Notes under the pieces: generated by a model | What the model was told of the DNA's origin: nothing | The model's database searches: none | The model's input: the letters and a program-made list of their open reading frames with translations, nothing else | Program-made: the position numbers and the translations under genes | In this document: in pieces, positions 1 to 6,924 of the stretch | Numbering within the stretch: the first letter of the stretch is position 1 | Layout of the letters: the number at the start of each line of letters is the position of its first letter | DNA from: Caldifarciminota bacterium | GTDB taxonomy: Bacteria > Hydrothermota > Hydrothermia > B15-G9 > WFZT01 | Direction: 5' to 3' | DNA: 7,979 nt | Assembly: GCA_026991055.1 (NCBI GenBank) | Contig: JALXCE010000069.1 | Coordinates: 1-7,979, forward strand

Positions 1-12
1 CCTGTAATGAAA

Positions 13-20
13 AAGGAGGA
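13..20 (+). promoter_or_regulatory. Shine-Dalgarno site of the TonB-dependent receptor gene
   Basis: AAGGAGGA lies 6 bases before the ATG at 27 and is an almost perfect anti-16S match, which supports that start. The few bases before it contain overlapping TAA (5-7) and TGA (8-10) triplets. One could be the stop of an upstream gene, but too little sequence is present to tell. No promoter fits in the 26 upstream bases, so transcription must start outside the window. Confidence 0.8.
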
Positions 21-26
21 ATTTTT

Positions 27-2651
27 ATGAGAAAACTTTTGTTATCTCTCTTGTTCATAGGGGCACTATTTGCCGGCGAAACAGGTAAAATCGCCGGTAG
101 GGTAGTGGATGCCTCGACAGGTGAGCCGCTTCCAGGAGTTAATGTGGTGATTCTTGGGACCACCATGGGAGCATCTACTGACCTTAATGGATACTATTTT
201 ATTATTAATGTGCCGCCCGGTGTTTATAGTGTTAAAGCCTCAATAATTGGTTATACCCCTGTCATTCAGGAAAGTGTTGTGGTACATACTGACCAGACTG
301 CTTATGTAAACTTTAAATTAAAGCAGACCGTTATAAAGGCAAAACCTGTAGTTGTAAAGGCGAAACGAGAGATAGTTAAGAAAGACGTAACTGCAAGTGT
401 TATCACAACGGATAAACAGGATCTGCAGAAAATACCGGTAGAAACAGTAACCGGTATTATTTCGATGAAGGCTGGAGTTACCACTGGCCCTGGTGGGGCG
501 ATCCACGTTAGGGGTGGCCGCTCCGGTGAGGTTGCCTATCTAATTGATGGAATACCAATTGTGGACCCTTATTTGAACGGTCTTGCTGTTTATGTTCCTA
601 CAAACATCATTAAGGAAATGGAGCTTGTTGCGGGAACATTTAATGCTGAATACGGTAACGCGATGTCTGGAGTGGTTAATATCGTTACTGATGAGGGTTC
701 AAACAAGTTTAGGGGCTCAATAAGTGCATATGTTGGAGACAGGCTCAGTAACCACACAAGAATCTTTGAGCACATTGACCAGTTTGATTTAACTAATGAT
801 AAAGATATTCGCTGGAATATCTCAGGCCCACTACCATTTAAAAACAAATTGACCTATTACTTCGGCGGTAGATACTATAAAACTGCGGGATGGCTTTACG
901 GAATCAACTACTATCTACCCACAGATACACGTTATGATACAATAATTCATGGACATGGTGATGGTTCATATGTGGCGATGAACCCGGAAACTGAAAATCT
1001 CTGGAATTTTAAACTTACAGCGAGACCCACAAGTTCAATTAAAATATCTCTCACGAATCTGTACACTTATCTACATTACAAGAGCTATATCCATTCGCTG
1101 AAATGGGAACCTCTTGCCACTCCGCATCATCTTAAAGAAGCCTGGCAGAGCATTTTCTCACTTAATCAGGTACTTTCACCAAAAACTTTCTATTCATTCA
1201 GATTGAGCTATTACTGGTCACAGTTCCGCCAGTTTGTTTATGATTCATATTACTGTCTGGGATACAAATTCCCATATTGGGGATACTTTGTTTCAGCCCA
1301 TCAGTTTAGAAGAGGTGGAGTTTCAACTTCATGGTTTAAAAGATACACAAAGAGTTATGTGGCAAGATTTGACATTACAAGTCAGATTACTCACATCCAC
1401 ATGATCAAAACCGGACTCCTGTTTACCAAGTATGACCTTTACAGATTTTCAATGAGTGTTCAGAAACCTGATACAACTCCACCTGCATTGCCTGTGAGGG
1501 ATACTATTGGGGCTCTGGATCATTATCTTCACCATCCTGTTGAGTTCTCTACTTATATTCAGGACAAGATGGAATTCAAAGACATGGTTGTGAACGCTGG
1601 AATCCGCTTTGACTGGTATAACCCGAAATGGAAAACATGGGTAGATGACTCAGCTCCATCACCAATGATATGGGATTCCACAAGAGGACCTTTCCCCGGA
1701 TATAGAGAAGTAAGTCCTAAGTGGCAGCTTTCACCCAGAATTGGAATAGCTTTCCCTATCTCAGCTTCAGGAATTTTCCATTTCTCATATGGTCATTTCT
1801 TCCAGATTCCACCTTATTATTACTTATACAGGAACTCAGGATTTAAGTGGGCTGAATCAGGTGGTAGACTTCTTACTAACAGGACCATCATGGGGAATGC
1901 AGATCTTAAGCCACAAAGGACTGTGGCATACGAAGTAGGGTTCAAACAGGCACTTAGTGAAAACTTTGGTCTCGAAGTCATTGGCTATTACAAAGACGTA
2001 AGAGACCTTTTGTCAACTAAACTCGTACCCACGTATGTTTCCGGTGACCACTATATGGTCTATTCTAACAGGGACTATGCAAATATAAGGGGTATCTCCT
2101 TCTATCTAAAATTCAGGAATCTCGGTATGTTCTCAGGAGAGATTGATTACACCTATCAGATAGCTGAGGGTTCAAACTCTGGTCCAAGAGACCTTTTCGC
2201 AGATCTTAGACACGGTTATGAGCCACCTAAATACATGGTTCCTCTTGATTGGGATGAGAGACACAGGATCAACTTTACCATCACAATGAATCAGCCTAAC
2301 CAGTGGACAATCTCACTTACGGGAACCTATGGAAGTGGCCTGCCCTACACGCCAACTGATACAACAGGTCAGGCACTTAGAGGTGGCGAAAATTCAGGAA
2401 GAAAGCCACCCACATATAACTTTGATCTAAGTGCTGCTAAATATATGAAATTCAGGAATCTGAGATATACCCTTTCTCTAAAGGTATACAACCTGCTTGA
2501 CACCAAGAACGAAATCCTCGTATACACCGATACTGGAAGGGCGACATACACTCACCAGACAAGACCCACCGCTGATCCCGGCTATTACATAAGACCTTAT
2601 TACTTCAGTCCACCAAGGCTCGTGAAAATCGGCCTTTCAGTTAACTTTTAA
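27..2651 (+). CDS. TonB-dependent receptor-like outer-membrane protein with N-terminal carboxypeptidase-regulatory domain
   Basis: This 874-residue protein is an outer-membrane beta-barrel receptor, probably moving a substrate or a polypeptide across the outer membrane with TonB/ExbBD energy; its ligand cannot be told from sequence. A signal peptide (residues 1-16, ending LFA before G17) has no lipobox Cys. Residues about 18-100 form a carboxypeptidase-D-regulatory-like Ig fold (GRVVDASTGEPLPGVNV, then STDLNGYY and PPGVYSVKAS). Residues about 107-113 (PVVVKAK) sit where a TonB box is expected. The plug spans about 118-225, with the hallmarks VRGGRSGEVAYLIDGIPIVD (161-180) and GNAMSGVVNIVT (210-221). 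The rest is aromatic-rich barrel ending in a terminal Phe (GLSVNF), the usual Bam insertion signal. The domain order resembles SusC-type receptors, but no SusD gene follows; a secreted T9SS-like cargo comes 18 bases downstream. Family call is firm, substrate unknown. Confidence 0.93.
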   Translation: MRKLLLSLLFIGALFAGETGKIAGRVVDASTGEPLPGVNVVILGTTMGASTDLNGYYFIINVPPGVYSVKASIIGYTPVIQESVVVHTDQTAYVNFKLKQTVIKAKPVVVKAKREIVKKDVTASVITTDKQDLQKIPVETVTGIISMKAGVTTGPGGAIHVRGGRSGEVAYLIDGIPIVDPYLNGLAVYVPTNIIKEMELVAGTFNAEYGNAMSGVVNIVTDEGSNKFRGSISAYVGDRLSNHTRIFEHIDQFDLTNDKDIRWNISGPLPFKNKLTYYFGGRYYKTAGWLYGINYYLPTDTRYDTIIHGHGDGSYVAMNPETENLWNFKLTARPTSSIKISLTNLYTYLHYKSYIHSLKWEPLATPHHLKEAWQSIFSLNQVLSPKTFYSFRLSYYWSQFRQFVYDSYYCLGYKFPYWGYFVSAHQFRRGGVSTSWFKRYTKSYVARFDITSQITHIHMIKTGLLFTKYDLYRFSMSVQKPDTTPPALPVRDTIGALDHYLHHPVEFSTYIQDKMEFKDMVVNAGIRFDWYNPKWKTWVDDSAPSPMIWDSTRGPFPGYREVSPKWQLSPRIGIAFPISASGIFHFSYGHFFQIPPYYYLYRNSGFKWAESGGRLLTNRTIMGNADLKPQRTVAYEVGFKQALSENFGLEVIGYYKDVRDLLSTKLVPTYVSGDHYMVYSNRDYANIRGISFYLKFRNLGMFSGEIDYTYQIAEGSNSGPRDLFADLRHGYEPPKYMVPLDWDERHRINFTITMNQPNQWTISLTGTYGSGLPYTPTDTTGQALRGGENSGRKPPTYNFDLSAAKYMKFRNLRYTLSLKVYNLLDTKNEILVYTDTGRATYTHQTRPTADPGYYIRPYYFSPPRLVKIGLSVNF

Positions 2652-2652
2652 A

Positions 2653-2660
2653 GGGAGGAG
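2653..2660 (+). promoter_or_regulatory. Shine-Dalgarno site of the secreted Fn3/CTD protein gene
   Basis: GGGAGGAG begins two bases after the receptor stop codon (TAA 2649-2651) and lies 9 bases before the ATG at 2670. The whole 18-base intergenic space is filled by the ribosome binding site and spacer, so there is no room for a promoter or terminator. This supports co-transcription of the two genes. Confidence 0.75.
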
Positions 2661-2669
2661 TAAAGAAAA

Positions 2670-5600
2670 ATGAAAAGACTTTTACTTGCCATATTTGTTT
2701 TTGGGATGGCCTATGCTGGCATACCTTACCAGAAGTTTCTTCCTCCTACTGTGAAGCTTACTCCGGCACAAATAGGTAAGGGAGCTGATCTTAAAGGTCA
2801 CGCAGACCGTAGAGCAGGTATACACGATGGTAACAGAATCAGACTAAAATTCTTTAACACAACGGTAATTGGAGGTCCCGATAGAGTAAACCCATGGCCA
2901 AGGCTTGAGTGGCCTGCGGGCTCCGGACACGAGTACATTTATGAGCTTGGTCCTTTATTTGGTGCGCGTGTGAAAGCATACGACCCTAATACTCAGGACT
3001 CCGTGTGGATCAGCATACTTGATGATCCTATTCAAGATGGTGGTGACGAAGACCTTGAACCTCTTCCTGGATATTTTAATCCTAACAAGCAAAGTGTAGC
3101 ATTTTCAGACAAGGATACCCTCTGGCCTCAGACATGGCCTGCATACGTTGGAATTCTCGGTGATACCCTCAGGAACCTGTCTGGCAAATGGGCTGGTCAG
3201 TTTAACTTTATTCCCTGGGACCATAATGGTAATCCAATTCCTGATTCGGTTGTTGTTAATGTCGTTGCTGACCAGGAGAGTTATTTTGCAGCTACGGATT
3301 CTGCGAATACGGAATTTATGCCGGGTAACAATGCTGGCAATCCATACTATGATCCCGGAAATAACATGAATGGTCTTGGTATAAAAGTTGTCGCAAGAGG
3401 TTATCAATGGACTGCGCAGCCTGTCCAAGATGTCATTGTCTGGGTATACGAAGTTACCAATCTTTCTGACAAAGATATAGACTCTATGGTTATTGGATAT
3501 TACACAGACGTTAGAATTGGTGGTCCCGGTTCTGACTTCCAGGATGATATGTATGGATTTGATACCACTTCCAATATGGTTTATTTCTTCGACCAGGATG
3601 GATACGGTAGAGGTGCTGATGGAAGACCATATAAGTGTGGCTGGCTCGGATTCAAATTTTTGGAGAGTCCAGGAAATCCATACGATAGAATAGATAATGA
3701 CAATGATGGAATGGTTGATGAAAGACAGAACGATGGTATTGACAACGATGATGACTGGGATCCGACAAAAGACGATGTTGGAAGAGATGGAATTGCTGGG
3801 ACAGGTGATTATGGTGAGAACGATGGCCAGCCTACTTTAGGAGAACCGCACTTCGAGGTTATGGATCCAGACGAAAAAGATGAACTTGGTTTGACATCGG
3901 TTCGTGATTTTGTGTATGGAACTGGAGGACTTTTTGCTGCGAATGACTCGGCAATGATATCTATAATGAGACCCGGCGTCTATCAAGTGGATAGAGGACC
4001 TGGTGATTTCGTTCTGGTATTTGGCTCAGGTTTCTTCCCGCTGCATAAAGGTGAAACTCAGAGATTTTCTATTGCCCTTGTGATGGGAGCAGATTCTGTT
4101 GATCTTTACAAGCATGCATTCAGTGCTCAGGTTATATTTAACAGAAACTATCACTTCCCCAAACCGCCTGAGAAGCCGCAGGTCTGGGCGAGAACAGAGA
4201 GTGGTAAAGTGCATCTCTACTGGGATAACAGGGCAGAGCTTAATCCCGAATTTGAGGGGTATGCCATTTTCCGTAGTCAGGATAGAGGTGTAACCTGGGG
4301 GACTCCTATTACAGACGCTTTCGGAAGAATTGTTTATTGGAGACCTATTGCACAGTTTGATAAAATTGACTCCATCACAGGACTCGCTCCTGTAGGGGTT
4401 GATGGAGCTTATTTCTATCTGGGTGATGATTCTGGCCTGAGGCACTCATGGACAGATACAACGGTAGTTGACGGTGAACACTACTGGTATGCAGTAACAG
4501 CATATGCACCTGGTAATGATACACTTGGATTGCCACCGCTAATTTCTTCGGTTTATCCGATAAATGCGAATCCGAGTGTGGTACATGTAATTCCTAATGG
4601 CAATCCTATTGGTTATCATCCCCCACAGATAACCATTGATTCGCTAAATTCAAACATTAATGGAACTGGGCAGGTTGATTACATGGTTGTAACTCCTGAG
4701 GACATAAAGGATGCATCTTACTATATCAAGTTTGATTCAACTGGAAACGACACTACGTGGTCTCTAATTAAAAACGTTAACGGTGTTGATAGCGTGCTAA
4801 TTTCCAACAGTACTAAAATACATGGTGAGGATGATAACCCCATTGTGGATGGATTTAGGGTATCAATTAATACTGATACACTTGCACCTGATACTAACTA
4901 TTTCGTAAGGGGCAACAGTAATTTCCATGTTCAGGTTTCTCTCGCCCGTGGTGGTATAAAGTACCCTGCTGACTATGAGATAGAATTTGCCGACTCTGGA
5001 ACAGTTCTCGATTCAGTTTTCTACAATAGCCCTACAAACAAAGCGCCTGTGAACTTTAGGGTCTGGAGAATAGAGGGTAAGTATCGCTATAGACAGGAAG
5101 TAGTATTCATTGATGGAGACCATGATGGGATAATTGCAAATCCTTCGGGAAGAGATGTTTTGTACCCTGTTCTTACTGACTCAACAGGAAGAATTGTAGC
5201 GCGGACATGGAAATTCACCTTTATGGGACCCGGAACTGGAGCGATCCCACCGAACTCTGATAGCACCATTCTCTACCTTAAGTTCCATAAGCCATTTACT
5301 GAAAGAGACACCATTTACTTTGATACTCATGAGGGCACTACAAATAAGAACGACATTGTGAAAAATATGAACAAGATAAAAGTTGTGCCGAACCCGTACA
5401 TTCTTGTATCTGCTTACGAGCTCAAGGATCCAACCATCAGAAGAGGAAGAGGTGCCCGTGAGATTCACTTCATTAACCTGCCCCCAGAAGCAACTATCAG
5501 AATTTACACTATAACAGGTGAACTGGTTGATGTGCTACACCATGTGCCAGGAGATCCAGAGTATGTGTCACCTTCGGTACAGAAGTGGAATCTTCTGAAT

Positions 5601-5708
5601 AAAGATAGTCAGGAAATTGCTTACGGAGTCTACATCTACCATGTGGAAGCTATGCTTGACGGTCAGGTAGTTGGAAAATACATCGGAAAATTTGCAGTAA
5701 TTAAGTAG
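2670..5708 (+). CDS. Large secreted multidomain protein: Asp-rich Ca-binding insert, fibronectin-III-like domain, T9SS type-A-like C-terminal domain
   Basis: This 1012-residue protein is predicted to be exported and possibly anchored at the surface; no catalytic motif is visible. The signal peptide is residues 1-16 (AYA before G17). Residues 17-330 are a beta-rich region of unknown function. Residues 342-351 (DNDNDGMVDE) open an Asp-rich stretch to about 400, with Asp spacing like EF-hand or thrombospondin-3 calcium loops; a further DGDHDG lies at 815-820. Residues about 500-615 look like a fibronectin-III domain (KVHLYWDN, YAIFRSQDRG, HYWYAVTAYA). The last 111 residues (902-1012) have the layout of a T9SS type-A sorting/FlgD-Ig-like tail: VVPNPY, IYTITGELV (945-953), YGVYIYHV (985-992) and terminal GKFAVIK. 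I recognise the overall architecture from FCB and candidate-phylum genomes, where it is usually called hypothetical. The gene lies between the receptor and a PorV-like barrel, suggesting it is that pair's partner or cargo. Role is inferred. Confidence 0.85.
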   Translation: MKRLLLAIFVFGMAYAGIPYQKFLPPTVKLTPAQIGKGADLKGHADRRAGIHDGNRIRLKFFNTTVIGGPDRVNPWPRLEWPAGSGHEYIYELGPLFGARVKAYDPNTQDSVWISILDDPIQDGGDEDLEPLPGYFNPNKQSVAFSDKDTLWPQTWPAYVGILGDTLRNLSGKWAGQFNFIPWDHNGNPIPDSVVVNVVADQESYFAATDSANTEFMPGNNAGNPYYDPGNNMNGLGIKVVARGYQWTAQPVQDVIVWVYEVTNLSDKDIDSMVIGYYTDVRIGGPGSDFQDDMYGFDTTSNMVYFFDQDGYGRGADGRPYKCGWLGFKFLESPGNPYDRIDNDNDGMVDERQNDGIDNDDDWDPTKDDVGRDGIAGTGDYGENDGQPTLGEPHFEVMDPDEKDELGLTSVRDFVYGTGGLFAANDSAMISIMRPGVYQVDRGPGDFVLVFGSGFFPLHKGETQRFSIALVMGADSVDLYKHAFSAQVIFNRNYHFPKPPEKPQVWARTESGKVHLYWDNRAELNPEFEGYAIFRSQDRGVTWGTPITDAFGRIVYWRPIAQFDKIDSITGLAPVGVDGAYFYLGDDSGLRHSWTDTTVVDGEHYWYAVTAYAPGNDTLGLPPLISSVYPINANPSVVHVIPNGNPIGYHPPQITIDSLNSNINGTGQVDYMVVTPEDIKDASYYIKFDSTGNDTTWSLIKNVNGVDSVLISNSTKIHGEDDNPIVDGFRVSINTDTLAPDTNYFVRGNSNFHVQVSLARGGIKYPADYEIEFADSGTVLDSVFYNSPTNKAPVNFRVWRIEGKYRYRQEVVFIDGDHDGIIANPSGRDVLYPVLTDSTGRIVARTWKFTFMGPGTGAIPPNSDSTILYLKFHKPFTERDTIYFDTHEGTTNKNDIVKNMNKIKVVPNPYILVSAYELKDPTIRRGRGAREIHFINLPPEATIRIYTITGELVDVLHHVPGDPEYVSPSVQKWNLLNKDSQEIAYGVYIYHVEAMLDGQVVGKYIGKFAVIK

Positions 5709-5714
5709 GGAGGA
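5708..5714 (+). promoter_or_regulatory. Shine-Dalgarno site overlapping the preceding stop codon
   Basis: GGGAGGA starts on the last base of the upstream TAG stop (5706-5708) and lies 6 bases before the ATG at 5721. Ribosomes finishing the secreted-protein gene end directly on the initiation site of the next gene, which suggests translational coupling and fixed expression ratios. Coupling itself is inference. Confidence 0.7.
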
Positions 5715-5720
5715 CAGGAA

Positions 5721-6731
5721 ATGAAAAAATTCATTCTACTTTTAGCCTTTTTGGGATTGGGATTTTCACAGACAATCAGTAACACTGGGACAAAGGCTGC
5801 CCAGTTTTTGAAAATAGGCCCCGGTGCACGACCAGTGGGTATGGGAGAAGCCTTTGTTGCTGTTGCCGATGGTGCCCTTGCCACATACTGGAATCCAGCT
5901 GGACTTGCCCAGACTACTGGGTATTCCTATTTCTTTACAAATGCAAAATGGCTTGCGGGAATCCAGTACAACTACCTTGCTTTTGCAGTACCCATTCCCA
6001 AACGCGGTGTTATCGGTGGATCCTTATCCTATCTTGGAACAGACAATATGGAAGTTACAACAGAAACGAATCCTGAAGGTACTGGTGAGTATTTCAGATA
6101 TTCCGGGCTTGCCCTTGCTTTTAGCTATGGAAAAATGTTTACGGACAAATTTTCCTTTGGATTTAATGCGAAGTACATCTATGAGAAGTTAAAGCTTATG
6201 TCAGCTTCGGGAATGGCAGTTGATATTGGACTTAAATACCAGACAGAATGGCATAAATTTACAATCGGAATGAACTTCCAGAACTTTGGGAATAAGATGA
6301 GATTGACCGGTGAGGATACAAGATTCATTTATTATCCTGACCCCAATCGTGACCCAAATTCTCAGCCAAATGTAATTGCTGACCTCAGAACTGAATCTTA
6401 TGATTTACCTATGAGATTCCTTGTAGGAATTTCACTTGTACCATACGAGACGAAGTTTGCTAAAATGCTTCTTGCCATTGATGCTGTTCATCCAAATGAT
6501 AACACCGAGTATATAAATATTGGTGCTGAACTTTCACTTGCCAACCTCGCTTATATAAGAATTGGCCGAGAGCACAACTTTATGAGAGATGCTGAAGGTG
6601 GATTTACATTTGGTGGCGGTGTTAAATATAGGCGGCCGGGAACTCCTCTGAATTTCTCCATCGATTTTGCCATGTCAAACTATGGAAGATTGCAGAATGT
6701 GAAGTTCATTTCGGTGGGTCTGGCATTTTGA
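5721..6731 (+). CDS. PorV/PorQ-family outer-membrane beta-barrel protein
   Basis: This 336-residue protein belongs to the PorV/PorQ (UPF0164-like, FadL-related) outer-membrane barrel family. In characterised T9SS, PorV collects substrates carrying a C-terminal sorting domain from the translocon and delivers them to the PorU sortase. The signal peptide is residues 1-16 (GFS before Q17). The family hallmark is at about 35-64: GARPVGMGEAFVAVADGA followed by YWNPAGLA, the conserved N-terminal hatch-like segment. After it come alternating amphipathic strands with Gly/aromatic ends, finishing in SVGLAF with a terminal Phe as expected for a Bam substrate. Length is typical. It follows the cargo-like gene by 12 bases with its ribosome binding site overlapping the previous stop, and it is the last gene of the unit. 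PorV cannot be separated from PorQ or an unrelated-function paralogue on sequence alone, so no symbol is given. Confidence 0.9.
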   Translation: MKKFILLLAFLGLGFSQTISNTGTKAAQFLKIGPGARPVGMGEAFVAVADGALATYWNPAGLAQTTGYSYFFTNAKWLAGIQYNYLAFAVPIPKRGVIGGSLSYLGTDNMEVTTETNPEGTGEYFRYSGLALAFSYGKMFTDKFSFGFNAKYIYEKLKLMSASGMAVDIGLKYQTEWHKFTIGMNFQNFGNKMRLTGEDTRFIYYPDPNRDPNSQPNVIADLRTESYDLPMRFLVGISLVPYETKFAKMLLAIDAVHPNDNTEYINIGAELSLANLAYIRIGREHNFMRDAEGGFTFGGGVKYRRPGTPLNFSIDFAMSNYGRLQNVKFISVGLAF

Positions 6732-6742
6732 GCATGATAAGA

Positions 6743-6772
6743 AATCTGAAGGTGAAAGGAAAATTTCAGATT
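6743..6772 (+). other. Weak 8-bp hairpin after the PorV-like gene
   Basis: AATCTGAA (6743-6750) and TTCAGATT (6765-6772) are perfect inverted copies around a 14-base loop, starting 12 bases after the stop codon. GAAATCT (6741-6747) can instead pair with AGATTTC (6776-6782), so two folds compete. There is no T-run, so this is not a classic intrinsic terminator; it may protect the mRNA 3' end or be chance in AT-rich DNA. Confidence 0.35.
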
Positions 6773-6800
6773 GTTAGATTTCCCGAGGTGACTAACGCCT

Positions 6801-6837
6801 ACCTTCTCCCCACATATGCTTTATGTGGGGAGAAGGT
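6801..6837. repeat. Perfect 16-bp inverted repeat with 5-base loop
   Basis: The left arm ACCTTCTCCCCACATA (6801-6816) is matched exactly by its reverse complement at 6822-6837 around the loop TGCTT. The stem has a CCCC/GGGG core and would be very stable as RNA on either strand. Neither side is followed by a T-run (GATGGTAATT on the + side), so it is not a canonical Rho-independent terminator, although it lies where the three-gene unit should end. It could be a U-less or Rho-assisted terminator, an mRNA-end stabiliser, a dispersed REP-like palindrome, or a protein-binding site. The structure is certain; the role is not. Confidence 0.8.
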
Positions 6838-6839
6838 GA

Positions 6840-6852
6840 TGGTAATTTACCA
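6840..6852. promoter_or_regulatory. 13-base palindrome upstream of the promoter (possible operator)
   Basis: TGGTAATTTACCA is a perfect palindrome with 6-base arms around a central T. It ends 18 bases before the -35 box at 6871, which places it near position -54 relative to the likely start of transcription, a location used by activators. No known regulator consensus is recognised and a chance origin is possible. Confidence 0.3.
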
Positions 6853-6870
6853 AACGCTTTATCGTGAGCC

Positions 6871-6899
6871 TTTACAGTTGGAAAGTTGGGAAATATAAT
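6871..6899 (+). promoter_or_regulatory. Sigma-70-type promoter for the FG-GAP protein gene
   Basis: A -35 box TTTACA (6871-6876, five of six consensus bases) and a -10 box TATAAT (6894-6899, consensus) are separated by exactly 17 bases. Transcription would start near 6906, giving a leader of only about 19 bases that is mostly the ribosome binding site. It implies that the downstream gene can be expressed independently of the upstream three genes. The match assumes a standard housekeeping sigma factor. Confidence 0.75.
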
Positions 6900-6910
6900 A
6901 AAAATTAAAA

Positions 6911-6918
6911 AAGGAGGT
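6911..6918 (+). promoter_or_regulatory. Shine-Dalgarno site of the FG-GAP protein gene
   Basis: AAGGAGGT is a full anti-16S match, 6 bases before the ATG at 6925. It fixes that start, and translation from it begins with a good signal peptide. Confidence 0.85.
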
Positions 6919-6924
6919 ATAAAT

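Noticed and set aside
2109..2461. A 14-base direct repeat (AAATTCAGGAATCT) at 2109-2122 and 2448-2461 in the receptor gene.
   Set aside because: Both copies encode KFRNL in barrel strands, in the same frame, with unrelated flanks. Recurring strand sequence and codon choice explain it better than a mobile or regulatory repeat.
4026..4445. A 139-codon open frame on the - strand inside the Fn3/CTD gene.
   Set aside because: It is a shadow frame of a gene with clear signal peptide, domains and ribosome binding site; its translation shows no recognisable motif.
6852..6861. AAACGCTTT, resembling the core of LacI/CcpA-family operators.
   Set aside because: Only the core matches. The flanking bases do not form the dyad expected of a full operator, and no such regulator is encoded nearby.
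6734..6898. A 54-codon open frame on the + strand starting 2 bases after the PorV-like gene (begins MIRNLKVKGK).
   Set aside because: It has no Shine-Dalgarno sequence, contains the whole 16-bp hairpin, runs through the -35 box and most of the -10 box of the next gene, and matches no family I recognise. Chance or a decayed remnant is more likely than a gene.
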